Assembly (NCBI GenBank): GCA_023453025.1
Contig: JAEXUD010000059.1
Span: 3,243-67,242, forward strand
Reading direction: 5' to 3'
Length of the DNA stretch: 64,000 nt
From: Bacillota bacterium
Lineage (GTDB): Bacteria; Bacillota; Clostridia; Tissierellales; Sedimentibacteraceae
Shown here piece after piece: positions 17,714-26,343 of this stretch (positions are counted from its first letter, which is position 1; each line of letters starts with the position of its first letter). The notes under the pieces are model-generated. The model saw only the letters and a list, made by a program, of their open reading frames with translations. It had not been told where the DNA came from and did not search any database. The translations under genes and the position numbers were made by a program.

Positions 17714-17742
17714 ATTATACAAAATATTAAACTCTTTGTCAA
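17714..17742 (-). promoter_or_regulatory. Promoter of recA
   Basis: On the minus strand TTGACA (17742-17737) and TATAAT (17719-17714) are both perfect consensus and are 17 bases apart. It is the strongest promoter match in the window and lies directly upstream of the LexA box. Confidence 0.9.
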
Positions 17743-17762
17743 TAAAGAAATTCAGAAGTAAT

Positions 17763-18296
17763 CTATTTAATTACTTCTAAATTCTCATACACATATGTTG
17801 CTCCTGATGTAACAGTCAATAAAACAACAATTGCTGCAAGAGGTGTAATCCACAAAGCTGTGAAAGCGGCATAGCCGGTATAATTCAACAAAACAACAAC
17901 AATTAAAATCATTTGAAATACAGTTTTAATTTTACCCCAAGGATTCGCCGCAATTGTGACGCCTTTTGAAGCAGCCAGTGTTCTGAAACCAGACACCAAA
18001 AATTCTCTTGAGATAATTAAAACAACAACCCATGAGCTTAAATAACCGATTTCCACAAAAGCAATAAATGCAGAAGCTGTCAGAAGCTTATCTGCAAGAG
18101 GGTCCATAAATTTTCCAAAATCCGTGATTAAATTGTCTCTTCGTGCAATATAGCCGTCAATCGCATCGGTTGCGGCTGCTGCCACAAATATCAGCAGTGG
18201 AAGAAATCTGAATATTCCCTTGCTGATAAAAAGGAATATCAAAAATAAAGGAATAGCCAATACTCTTATTACAGTAAGCTTATTTGGTAAATTCAT
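17763..18296 (-). CDS. pgsA: CDP-diacylglycerol-glycerol-3-phosphate 3-phosphatidyltransferase
   Basis: The roughly 177-residue membrane enzyme makes phosphatidylglycerol phosphate from CDP-diacylglycerol and glycerol-3-phosphate. It shows the CDP-alcohol phosphotransferase signature D-A-I-D-G-Y-I-A-R, continuing through FGKFMDPLADKLL, which gives the DGxxAR...G...D...D metal site. About five hydrophobic helices follow the N-terminal MNLPNKLTVIR, a start seen in homologues. The ATG at 18296 is chosen by that similarity, and in-frame ATGs at 18314 and 18326 overlap rimO. It is coupled to rimO upstream and has recA behind it with a separate promoter. Confidence 0.93.
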   Translation of the reverse strand: MNLPNKLTVIRVLAIPLFLIFLFISKGIFRFLPLLIFVAAAATDAIDGYIARRDNLITDFGKFMDPLADKLLTASAFIAFVEIGYLSSWVVVLIISREFLVSGFRTLAASKGVTIAANPWGKIKTVFQMILIVVVLLNYTGYAAFTALWITPLAAIVVLLTVTSGATYVYENLEVIK

Positions 18297-18300
18297 GTTC

Positions 18301-19641
18301 TTAAACCAATTCATCAATAATAACATCTCCCATCAAATCATATTCTAAGGCATCATTTATTTTAACTTTATAAATACTGCCTAATTCTAATTCTTCATCA
18401 GATGTCACATATACACAACCGTCTATATCTATTGAATCCATATAGGTTCTTCCAACCCATATGTTTTCAACATCTTTTTCTTCAATTAATACATCGTAGG
18501 TTCTGTCTATTTTAGACAGGTTGTTTTCGTATGAAATTCCCAGCTGCAGCTCCATAAGCTCATCATGTCTCTGCTCCTTAACTTCTTCATCTATCTGATC
18601 CGGCAGTCTGTATGCAGGTGTATCCTCTTCTCTTGAATATTTGAATATCCCAACACGGTCAAGCTTGTATTCATGTAAAAATTTCATTAATTCTTCATGC
18701 TCTTCCGGAGTTTCACCGGGGAAGCCGGTTATTAACGAGGTTCTTATAACTGCGCCTTCCACCTCAGTCCTGATTTTATTTATCAGCTCCGCAATCTGCT
18801 TCCTGTTTGTGTTGCGGTGCATTCTTTTCAATATTCTGTCATTGATGTGCTGAAGAGGTATATCAAAATATTTTAACAGCTTCTTATTGTTCTTGAATTC
18901 ATTTATCAGCTCATCATAAATATCCTCCGGATACAGATAATGTATACGAATCCATTCTATACCTTCAATTTCAGATACTTTTTCAATAACCTCGTGAAGC
19001 TTCCTTTCACCGTAAAGATCCAGACCATACTTGCTTGTATCCTGTGCTATTATGATAATCTCCTTTGCCCCTTGCTTTGCCAGGTCTTTGGCTTCCTCAA
19101 CTATTTTTTCTATTTTTCTGCTTTTATAGGGACCTCTTAAGCTTGGGATAACACAGTAGGTGCAATTGTTACTGCAGCCTTCTGCAATTTTTAAATATGC
19201 ATACCAGCTTTCGGTCAAAGTATTTCTTGGTAAGTTTTCCTCATCTAACAGCTGAGTTTTTGTATCAACAATCAAGCTTTTACTGTTTTCATACTTTTCA
19301 ATGTATTCATCTATTTTTTCAAAACCACCGGTGCCTATTATTATACTGACTTCCGGAATTTCTTTTGCCAATTCCTCTCCAAATCTTTGTGCAAGGCATC
19401 CTGTAACAATTATCTTTGCATTTTTATTGGCTTCATTTTTTATTTCTGCCGCAGACAAAATGGCATCAACCGATTCCTGCTGAGCCTCGCTTATGAATGA
19501 GCATGTGTTAATTATGATATAATCAGCCTTGTCAGCGTAAATGGTTTTTGTAAAGCCCTTTTTTTCCAAAATTCCTATCATATGCTCTGAATCAACAAGA
19601 TTTTTAGAACAGCCAAGGGAATGCATGTATATTTTTTTCAT
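18301..19641 (-). CDS. rimO: Ribosomal protein S12 methylthiotransferase RimO
   Basis: The 446-residue radical SAM enzyme adds a methylthio group to an aspartate of ribosomal protein S12. It has the MTTase N-terminal domain with three cluster cysteines (SLGCSKN, INTCSF, VTGCLAQ), the radical SAM motif CSNNCTYC near residues 155-162, and a C-terminal TRAM domain. The SLGCSKNLVDSE start is typical of RimO rather than MiaB. The ATG overlaps the ftsK stop by one base (TAATG), and pgsA follows closely, so ftsK-rimO-pgsA act as one operon. Confidence 0.95.
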   Translation of the reverse strand: MKKIYMHSLGCSKNLVDSEHMIGILEKKGFTKTIYADKADYIIINTCSFISEAQQESVDAILSAAEIKNEANKNAKIIVTGCLAQRFGEELAKEIPEVSIIIGTGGFEKIDEYIEKYENSKSLIVDTKTQLLDEENLPRNTLTESWYAYLKIAEGCSNNCTYCVIPSLRGPYKSRKIEKIVEEAKDLAKQGAKEIIIIAQDTSKYGLDLYGERKLHEVIEKVSEIEGIEWIRIHYLYPEDIYDELINEFKNNKKLLKYFDIPLQHINDRILKRMHRNTNRKQIAELINKIRTEVEGAVIRTSLITGFPGETPEEHEELMKFLHEYKLDRVGIFKYSREEDTPAYRLPDQIDEEVKEQRHDELMELQLGISYENNLSKIDRTYDVLIEEKDVENIWVGRTYMDSIDIDGCVYVTSDEELELGSIYKVKINDALEYDLMGDVIIDELV

Positions 19642-22040
19642 TAAGTATTAGTTCCTTTCATTTCTTCTAGTTCTTCTTTGGTGACGAGTACCTTGCGAGG
19701 CTTGCTTCCTTCATGACCGCTTACTATACCTCTTTCCTCAAGCTGGTCAATTATCCTTGCAGCCCTTGCATATCCTACCTTGAATTTTCTCTGAATATAG
19801 GATGCTGATGCCTGACCGTCATTGACAACCATTTCTATGGCTTGCTCTAAAAATTCGTCAACATCTTCATCCTGGCTTGGTGCTTTTTCTATTTCGTTAA
19901 TTATTTCATTTTGTTTTCCGAATTTAATTTCAATTTGCTGAGCTTTAATATTATCAACAACCTTTTTTATTTCATCATCCGAAATAAATGTTCCCTGAAT
20001 ACGTATAGGCTTAGGAAGTCCCATAGGATGATACAGCATATCACCCTTGCCCAGAAGCTTTTCAGCTCCTCCTGTATCAAGTATTGTACGCGAATCAATG
20101 TGTGATGAAACAGCAAATGCGATTCTCGAAGGAATATTTGCTTTAATGACCCCTGTAATAACGTCTACCGAGGGTCTTTGTGTAGCTATCACCAAATGCA
20201 TTCCGCAGGCTCTGGCAAGCTGAGCTATACGGGTTATGTATTCTTCCACCTCTGATGAAGCAACTGTCATCAAATCGGCAAGCTCATCAATTACGATTAC
20301 TATCTGAGGCATTTTTTCACTGCCCTCTTTAACCATTTTTTCATTGTAGGATGCTATATCTCTTACACTGTTTTGAGCAAATATCTTATAACGGTTTGTC
20401 ATTTCTGATACAGACCAGTTCAAAGCGTTGGCAGCCTTGCGCGGGTCTGTTACCACAGGTATCAGAAGGTGTGGCAGCCCATTGTAAACACTTAATTCAA
20501 CCACCTTTGGGTCAACCAATATAAGCTTAACCTCATCTGGTTTCGCCTTGAACAATATACTCATAATAAGAGAATTGATGCACACACTCTTTCCTGAGCC
20601 TGTTGCACCTGCAATCAAAAGGTGCGGCATTTTATCAATTGCGGCAACAATATTCTTCCCTGCTATATCCTTTCCAAGTGCAAAGGGGATATTTGTGCTG
20701 ATTGATTTATACTCTTTAGACTCGATTAAACTTCTTAGATACACACTGGTCTTATTTCTGTTCGGAACCTCTATGCCTATAGCAGATTTGCCGGGTATGG
20801 GAGCTTCCATACGTATATCTGAAGTAGCCAGTGCCATCGCTATATCATTTGAAAGGCCGGTTATTCGGCTTACTTTTATTCCCGGAGCCGGTTGTATTTC
20901 ATATCTTGTGATAGTCGGACCTTTGTTTATCTGAAGAATATTGCACGGGATATTAAAATTGCTCAATGTTTCAATAAGCTTTTCTCCGTCCTTCTTCAAG
21001 TCATCCTTGTCTCCCCTGACATGCTGCGGAATAGTATCCAGCAGTGTTATTGAAGGCAGCTTGTAGTTGTCGTTTTTAACGCCTGCAATATTTATAATGT
21101 CGTCTGTAATTTCTTTTGGTTCAAATTTGTCCTTCGGCTTCTCTTTTTTCTCTTTAACCTCATCAGCCTCATGCTTGATTTGAGCAGATGTTTGATTTAC
21201 AGATGCTGATGCATCTGCTTTTTTTATATCATCTCTTTTAATATCATCAATTTTCATCTGAGTAATTTCAGATTTTTTGTTGTTGTCAAGAGGGTTCAAG
21301 TAATCATATATTTTTATATTTTCATCAGAATCTGAGATTTCTGCCTTTTTCGCAGTTGGTTTTTCTTTTATTTTCTTTTTTTCGTCAGGCACTGCCTCAG
21401 TAAAAATAAAACTGTAAATTGCTTTTAAAAATCTTTTGAAATAATCTGTTATAATTTTGCATATACCTATAACACTCTGATTTGTAAGCAATATAAAATT
21501 TGAAAATATCAAAGCTCCAAGAACTATGTAAGTTCCGTTTTTGCCGACAAGCTTCATAAATAAATACGTGAGAATGTTTCCAATCACACCGCCGCCTTGT
21601 TTTAAAATACCTGCATCTGACGATGCTTTTAGTAAAGCTTTAAAATTTATGCTCTCGTTTATAATTTCTACTTTTAATAATGCGGCATAAATAATAAAGC
21701 ATAGAAAAAATCCAATAACTGCAGCAACCTGATTGTTATCAGTAAATATTATTATATTCAAGAGCCTCATAACGCCAATTATTAAGATAAAATATGGCAG
21801 CACATCTGCACCTTTTCCAAATGATGAATGTGTAAACAGATTTATTGTTCTGCCTATTATTCCTGTTTGACTCTCTTTTGTCGTAACCACTATTAAAAAA
21901 ACCGCAAATGCAACTATGAAAATTCCGGTTATTTCTTTTTTTAACAAATCACTATTTGAATTTTTGGCTTTTGCCGAGCTTGTACTCTTTTTTCTTGAAG
22001 TAACTTTTTTTGTATTGCTTTCGCTTTGTACCTTTGCCAT
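19641..22040 (-). CDS. ftsK: DNA translocase FtsK/SpoIIIE
   Basis: The 799-residue protein moves chromosomal DNA through the closing septum. The N terminus has four or more membrane helices (about residues 35-195), followed by a charged Lys/Asp linker. The motor domain carries Walker A GATGSGKS near residues 477-484 and a VIVIDELADLM Walker B. The C-terminal winged-helix gamma domain (about 735-795, ending GSKPRKVLVTKEEL) would read polar DNA sequences. The ATG at 22040 is preferred to a TTG at 22049 that sits too close to the GGGGG site. It heads the ftsK-rimO-pgsA operon. Confidence 0.95.
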   Translation of the reverse strand: MAKVQSESNTKKVTSRKKSTSSAKAKNSNSDLLKKEITGIFIVAFAVFLIVVTTKESQTGIIGRTINLFTHSSFGKGADVLPYFILIIGVMRLLNIIIFTDNNQVAAVIGFFLCFIIYAALLKVEIINESINFKALLKASSDAGILKQGGGVIGNILTYLFMKLVGKNGTYIVLGALIFSNFILLTNQSVIGICKIITDYFKRFLKAIYSFIFTEAVPDEKKKIKEKPTAKKAEISDSDENIKIYDYLNPLDNNKKSEITQMKIDDIKRDDIKKADASASVNQTSAQIKHEADEVKEKKEKPKDKFEPKEITDDIINIAGVKNDNYKLPSITLLDTIPQHVRGDKDDLKKDGEKLIETLSNFNIPCNILQINKGPTITRYEIQPAPGIKVSRITGLSNDIAMALATSDIRMEAPIPGKSAIGIEVPNRNKTSVYLRSLIESKEYKSISTNIPFALGKDIAGKNIVAAIDKMPHLLIAGATGSGKSVCINSLIMSILFKAKPDEVKLILVDPKVVELSVYNGLPHLLIPVVTDPRKAANALNWSVSEMTNRYKIFAQNSVRDIASYNEKMVKEGSEKMPQIVIVIDELADLMTVASSEVEEYITRIAQLARACGMHLVIATQRPSVDVITGVIKANIPSRIAFAVSSHIDSRTILDTGGAEKLLGKGDMLYHPMGLPKPIRIQGTFISDDEIKKVVDNIKAQQIEIKFGKQNEIINEIEKAPSQDEDVDEFLEQAIEMVVNDGQASASYIQRKFKVGYARAARIIDQLEERGIVSGHEGSKPRKVLVTKEELEEMKGTNT

Positions 22041-22094
22041 TTGATACAATGTCCCCCTGTTTTTTCTAAATGTTATTATATCATAAAATATTAT

Positions 22095-23033
22095 TTAATC
22101 GCAATGATTTTCTTTATCATTCATGTTTTCAATCAAATCTCTCAATTCTTTCATAGCTGAGGAAAATCCGCCTATTTCATCAATTAATCCTATCTGACAC
22201 ACTTCGTCAGAATTTAAAACTGTACCCACATCATTTGCTATTTCATCTGTATCATACATATATTTCAAGAAGGCCTCTCTGTCAACCTTTGAATTAGCAA
22301 CAATGAAATTTGTAATGCGCTCTTGCATTTTTTGAAAATATCTGAATGTCTGAGGCACTCCTATTACAAAGCCGTTTGTTCTTATAGGATGTATGGTCAT
22401 GGTTCCTGTGGGAGCAATGAATGAATAATTGGCAGATACTGCAAGAGCTGTTCCGATTGAATGTCCCCCGCCCAGGACCAATGAAACTGTAGGCTTGGAA
22501 ATGCTTGCAATAAGCTCTGAAATTGCCAAACCGGCTTCAACATCTCCGCCAACAGTGTTTATCAACAGGAGTATTCCTTTTATTTGCGGATCCATTTCAG
22601 CACCAATAATCATCGGGATAACATGTTCATATTTTGTTGTCTTGCTTTGAGGAGGCAATGATGTATGCCCTTCAATTTCTCCTATTATACTGATAAAGCA
22701 TATATCCTTTACCGGACTGATATCTGTTACGCTTCCCATTTGCTTTACATTTTCATAGGGCTGATCTGAATCTTCTTCTTTATCATTGTTTTTATTTCCG
22801 CTGAATAAAAATGGGTTGGCAGGTTCATCAGTATTATTTCCGCTGCTGTTAATTCTTAATTGATTATTATTTTGATTATTACCATTGTTATTATTTTGTA
22901 TGTCATTATTGTTCTGTTGGTTTTGATTGTTTTGATTGTTTTGATTGTTTTGATTGTTTTGATAATTTCTGTTCCCATCCATATTGTTGAAAGACTGCTT
23001 TTGTATATTATTTATCTGATTGTTATTTTCCAT
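22095..23033 (-). CDS. tepA: ClpP-like serine protease TepA (translocation-enhancing protein family)
   Basis: The 312-residue protein has an Asn/Gln-rich N-terminal tail of about 60 residues, a linker, and a ClpP-fold domain from about residue 100. The likely catalytic serine is in GGGHSIGTA and the likely histidine in MTIHPIR, as in the TepA/YmfB group. These proteins are found beside ftsK/spoIIIE in Firmicutes and are distinct from the Clp chaperone-dependent protease; their substrate is not clear. The Asn/Gln tail is built partly from a 9-base tandem repeat. A strong hairpin terminator ends only about 15 bases upstream of the start, which raises questions about how the gene is transcribed. 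Confidence 0.88.
   Translation of the reverse strand: MENNNQINNIQKQSFNNMDGNRNYQNNQNNQNNQNNQNQQNNNDIQNNNNGNNQNNNQLRINSSGNNTDEPANPFLFSGNKNNDKEEDSDQPYENVKQMGSVTDISPVKDICFISIIGEIEGHTSLPPQSKTTKYEHVIPMIIGAEMDPQIKGILLLINTVGGDVEAGLAISELIASISKPTVSLVLGGGHSIGTALAVSANYSFIAPTGTMTIHPIRTNGFVIGVPQTFRYFQKMQERITNFIVANSKVDREAFLKYMYDTDEIANDVGTVLNSDEVCQIGLIDEIGGFSSAMKELRDLIENMNDKENHCD
22921..22965. repeat. 9-base tandem repeat inside tepA
   Basis: Four exact units of TTTTGATTG and a fifth divergent one lie end to end. On the coding strand each unit adds Asn-Gln-Asn to the low-complexity tail of TepA. Gain or loss of units stays in frame, so the tail length could vary between strains without breaking the protein. 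Confidence 0.85.
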
Positions 23034-23046
23034 TTAAGCCTCCACA

Positions 23047-23077
23047 TAAAAATAATCAGGTTATTCCTGATTATTCT
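23047..23077 (-). terminator. Intrinsic terminator just upstream of tepA
   Basis: AATAATCAGG (23051-23060) and CCTGATTATT (23066-23075) form a perfect 10-base stem with a 5-base loop. On the minus strand a T-rich run follows and leads straight into the tepA ribosome binding site. It would stop transcripts coming from dut and ymxH. Confidence 0.8.
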
Positions 23078-23141
23078 TTGGAGTTTTGTATTTTTTATGC
23101 ATATATGCACCAGCTAAATTTTTATAAAAAATAGCTGTAGC

Positions 23142-23375
23142 TCAATCATTTTCAATTATTATCATATCGCTGCCTATTTTTTTTATATTTTTCCATAAAA
23201 TTTCTTTTTTCTTAGGTTCCTTAAAAATGTTAAAGTGTGAATTAGTTCCGGAAATAAAGCTTATAATTTCTCCGGTTTTCTCTTCTATAACCAAATCACA
23301 ATCACCGAATATCCCTAAATTCTCGCCCGTGTCAATATTGATTATTTCTTTACTGTACAATTCACTTAATTTCAT
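23142..23375 (-). CDS. ymxH: YlmC/YmxH family PRC-barrel protein
   Basis: The 77-residue protein (MKLSELYSKEIINIDTGENL...) has the PRC-barrel pattern of the YlmC/YmxH family, which in spore-formers is often sporulation-linked but has no assigned biochemical role. The ATG at 23375 follows GGGGGG with good spacing. An in-frame codon at 23393 is too close to the dut stop. It lies between dut and tepA, the usual clostridial neighbourhood. A weak inverted repeat (CAGCTA...TAGCTG) follows its stop. Confidence 0.85.
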   Translation of the reverse strand: MKLSELYSKEIINIDTGENLGIFGDCDLVIEEKTGEIISFISGTNSHFNIFKEPKKKEILWKNIKKIGSDMIIIEND

Positions 23376-23398
23376 AATATCCCCCCTTTTCAATTATT

Positions 23399-23830
23399 TT
23401 ACACCCCTGTATGACCGAAGCCTCCTGCACCTCTTTCAGTGTCTCCTAACACTTCCACTAATTCAAAATCTGCTTGTTCGTGCTTGATAAACACCATCTG
23501 AGCAATTCTGTCACCATTATTAATGGTAAATTCCATGTCACCCAGATTAATCAGTATTACCTTGATTTCTCCACGATAGTCTGAATCAATTGTACCAATA
23601 CCATTTACCAGACTTATGCCATGCTTTATGGCCAAACCGCTTCTGGCTCTTACTTGGGCTTCATAGCCTTCAGGTATTTCAACAAATACGCCTGTTGGCA
23701 CCAAAGCTCTTTCCAGCGGTTTCAGAACTATCGGATTTTCCACAAATGCCTGTAAATCTACTCCTGCCGAACCCTTTGTTTCATAAGCAGGCAAATTAAA
23801 AGGATTATTCTTTACTATTTTAACCTTCAT
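23399..23830 (-). CDS. dut: dUTP diphosphatase
   Basis: The 143-residue trimeric dUTPase hydrolyses dUTP to dUMP, keeping uracil out of DNA and feeding dTMP synthesis. The five family motifs are present: AGVDLQA, VRARSGLA, NGIGTIDSDYRGEI, RIAQMVF, and the C-terminal RGAGGFGHTG arm. Its ATG lies inside the end of the M16 peptidase gene (11-base overlap), so the two are translationally coupled. ymxH follows within 25 bases. Confidence 0.95.
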   Translation of the reverse strand: MKVKIVKNNPFNLPAYETKGSAGVDLQAFVENPIVLKPLERALVPTGVFVEIPEGYEAQVRARSGLAIKHGISLVNGIGTIDSDYRGEIKVILINLGDMEFTINNGDRIAQMVFIKHEQADFELVEVLGDTERGAGGFGHTGV

Positions 23831-25100
23831 ATTCTTCTCCCAGTACTTTATTTATAATTTCTTCTATATTATTATATTTTTTTAAATTGCCGGTAAAAGT
23901 AATGCTTAATTTGTTTATGTCAAATAAATCATTTGCAACCTTTAAGACATCTTCAAGCTTTACATTGTTGATGTTTTCTATCACTTCCTCCGGATATTGG
24001 ATTTCGTTAAATAGCAGCTCTCTTCTTCCGATTGCCGACATACGGCTTGATGTGCTTTCCAGTCCCAAAATGTAATTTCCCTTAATTTGCTGTTTCGCTC
24101 TGTTAAATTCCCTTTCAGTTATATCTCCCTTTTTCATGTTAACCATTTCTTTTAATATGGTTCTTAATGCATCCTCTGCCTGGTCATAGCTCATGCCTGA
24201 ATAAATGCTGAAAATTCCTGTATTAGAGTAATTAGAAACAAATGAATAAATAGAATAAACCAGTCCCTTCTTTTCTCTTACCTCCTGGAAAATTCTAGAA
24301 CTCATAGTTCCGCCAAATATATTGTTAAGCACCAACAGAGGATAGTAATTTTCATCATGTCTTCCGATTGTTTTATTTCCTATACACATATGCAGCTGCT
24401 CTAAATCTTTGTTTATACCCACGACCCTGCGTGTGTATTGACCTTCCTTGTCTACATGCCCGGCATTGGCGTTTTGCCAATGTTTGAATTTCTCACTGAT
24501 AAGCTTGATAAAAAGCTCTTCATCAAAGCTTCCTGCGATGGAAATTACCGTATTATATGGAGAATATTTGTCTCTCATGTAATTAAGAACCTTTTCTGTA
24601 GTAAAGGTTTTTAAATTTTCTTCAGTACCCAGTATATTGAATGCCATAGGGCTATTGTTAAAAACTATTTCTGTCAGCTTGTCATGAACGACATCCTCCG
24701 GTGAATCCTCGTACATTTTTATTTCTTCTATTACAACAGAAATTTCCTTGTCAATTTCTTCCTGTTGAAAAAGTGAGTTGAAAAACATATCGGAAAGTAT
24801 ATCCACCGCTTCATCAATATTTTCATCCAGAACCTTTACGTAAAAGCAAGTGCATTCCTTGCTTGTAAAGGCATTGAGCTGACCACCCAAATTGTCCATA
24901 TCCTCTGCGATTTCGTTTGCCTTCCTGTTTGTTGTGCCCTTGAAAAGCATGTGTTCGATAAAATGTGATAATCCGTTTGTTTCTTCAGTTTCATTATTGG
25001 AGCCGACATTGACCCAAATTCCCAATGAAGCAGATTTTACATAGTCTATTTTTTCCATTACAATTCTTATGCCATTATCTAAAGTGTATTTCTTTATCAT
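23820..25100 (-). CDS. M16 family zinc metallopeptidase
   Basis: The 426-residue protein belongs to the pitrilysin/processing-peptidase family. Zinc is bound by the inverted motif HFIEH near residues 48-52, with the distal Glu expected in the VIEEIKMYEDSPED segment. It has the two-domain M16B layout with the R/Y-containing C-terminal half (GLVYSIYSFVSNY). It is the YmxG-type protein that lies beside pnp in Firmicutes, and its substrates are unknown. The ATG at 25100 is chosen for its GGAGG site; the frame extends upstream to 25139 without one. It overlaps dut. Confidence 0.93.
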   Translation of the reverse strand: MIKKYTLDNGIRIVMEKIDYVKSASLGIWVNVGSNNETEETNGLSHFIEHMLFKGTTNRKANEIAEDMDNLGGQLNAFTSKECTCFYVKVLDENIDEAVDILSDMFFNSLFQQEEIDKEISVVIEEIKMYEDSPEDVVHDKLTEIVFNNSPMAFNILGTEENLKTFTTEKVLNYMRDKYSPYNTVISIAGSFDEELFIKLISEKFKHWQNANAGHVDKEGQYTRRVVGINKDLEQLHMCIGNKTIGRHDENYYPLLVLNNIFGGTMSSRIFQEVREKKGLVYSIYSFVSNYSNTGIFSIYSGMSYDQAEDALRTILKEMVNMKKGDITEREFNRAKQQIKGNYILGLESTSSRMSAIGRRELLFNEIQYPEEVIENINNVKLEDVLKVANDLFDINKLSITFTGNLKKYNNIEEIINKVLGEEYEG

Positions 25101-25143
25101 TTTTCCTCCATATGCAATACAATTAAGCTTAGACCGCAATTTT

Positions 25144-25269
25144 TCACCAGAACATCCTAAGCCCCATGGTGCTGCATCTTCCTGTTATAAGCAGTATAAT
25201 AATAATTGCAACAAGAATTATTATTATGAGTTTTCTTATAAAAGCTAAGTTATTGCAAAAAAATTTCAT
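25144..25269 (-). CDS. 41-aa membrane peptide
   Basis: A short frame starts with ATG at 25269, five bases after AGGGGG, and ends with TGA 43 bases before the M16 peptidase start. The product begins MKFFCNNLAFIRK, has one strong helix of about 17 hydrophobic residues (Ile/Leu/Val/Ala), and ends with a short polar tail containing Cys, Arg and Trp. A good ribosome binding site and operon-like position favour it being real. No homologue is recognised. Confidence 0.5.
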   Translation of the reverse strand: MKFFCNNLAFIRKLIIIILVAIIIILLITGRCSTMGLRMFW

Positions 25270-25535
25270 AAAAATCCCCCTTATATTTATATGTATTAAT
25301 AACAGGGGCTATTTATGATATATAAATAATACAATTATATTATCAAATTTTTATAGAAAACACAATATAATATTAATATTTCTCCACTCCTCTCTGATAA
25401 TATTAAGAATCATTTCTCCATAATAATGATCTGAATATTGCACCATCTTCTATAGTTTTTGTAGCAAAACCTACATTACTGCATACTATGGGTTGTACAT
25501 CAAAGTAAAGGAAGCTTCTTATGTAAAAATAAAAT
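25270..25535. other. AT-rich gap with no recognisable gene
   Basis: This stretch holds no convincing coding frame. Several TTG/TAATAT-like pairs could serve as a promoter for the leftward M16 operon, but none stands out. The first copy of the long direct repeat begins at its end. Confidence 0.4.
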
Positions 25536-25789
25536 TATGCCAGCAGCAACAGATAGATACAGGGAACATATTATATTTATGCAAAAATGTTTTACGTAAC
25601 TTGCGATATTTTCTGCTTTATCTTTTCAAAATCTTGAAAATTTTATTTTAGACAAAGGTTTTTCATTGAAATATACAGGTTTATGTTAGACGGCCTACAC
25701 TAAAAAATTTTCGATTATTATGCACTTTCAAAGTATTAATATTCACTTGTAAATATGTAAGCCACTTATAATTGTACGCAGCTTTTTAG
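25536..25789. repeat. Long imperfect direct repeat, copy 1
   Basis: About 250 bases from AGCAGCAA to GCAGCTTTTTA recur at 26037-26286 in the same orientation. Shared blocks include GGTTTTTCATTGAAATATAC, ATTTTCGATTATTATGCACT (one base differs) and GTAAGCCACTTATAATTGTA. By eye the copies are roughly 85-90% identical with a few small indels. No open frame is conserved between them, so they look non-coding. Confidence 0.9.
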
Positions 25790-26036
25790 GGTGTCTCGTA
25801 TCGTGTCACGGGGACGGCAGACTGCGTAAAATCAATTTTATTATTAAATTTTTATGCAATATAGCTCAAAACGTACTTATTTATAGGCGTTTTATAAAAT
25901 TATTCGTATATAAATTAATGAAATTAATGTTTTTGCGCAGTCTGACGGGGTTGTTGTCATAATTTCATCTTATATTTTGCTGATTCTACGCCGATTGATG
26001 TCAACTACCCCGTCCATTTGTCAGCTCTGTCTCTTA
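25790..26036. repeat. REP-like hairpin element between the direct repeats
   Basis: Two inverted repeats lie here. CAGACTGCGTAAAA (25818-25831) pairs with TTTTGCGCAGTCTG (25932-25945) across about 100 bases. GACGGGGTTGTTGTCA (25945-25960) pairs with TGTCAACTACCCCGTC (26000-26015) with two mismatches. The edge sequence GTGTCACGGGGACGG is like the short palindromes that accompany REP-associated tyrosine transposases in Firmicutes, from memory. No transposase frame is present, so it would be a non-autonomous copy. Confidence 0.6.
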
Positions 26037-26286
26037 ATTATGTACAGCAGCAAGAAATAGATAGAGAACATATTTATGCAAAAATATTTTACGTAGTCTG
26101 CGACATTTTCTGCTTTAACTTTTTAAAACATTGAAAAACTTATTTTAGGCGAAGGTTTTTCATTGAAATATACAGGTTTCTGTTAAAAGACCTACGCCAA
26201 AAAAATTTCGATTATTATGCACTTTTAAAGTATTAATATTCACTCATAAATGTGTAAGCCACTTATAATTGTAGGCAGCTTTTTAA
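26037..26286. repeat. Long imperfect direct repeat, copy 2
   Basis: This is the second copy of the element at 25536-25789, in the same orientation. It starts AGCAGCAAGAAATAG and ends GCAGCTTTTTAAA. The two copies flank the REP-like hairpins, which suggests either insertion into one copy followed by duplication, or recombination between two elements. Confidence 0.9.
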
Positions 26287-26343
26287 ATTTTAATTTGTCA
26301 GTTCATCGTAGGTGTACGAAAGAAGTTCAGTGTTCTTAAATGA

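Noticed and set aside
22900..22970. CRISPR-like array in the 9-base repeats
   Set aside because: The units are contiguous with no spacers and translate in frame into the TepA tail.
25790..26036. Intact insertion sequence between the long repeats
   Set aside because: Only hairpins are present; no transposase frame exists on either strand.
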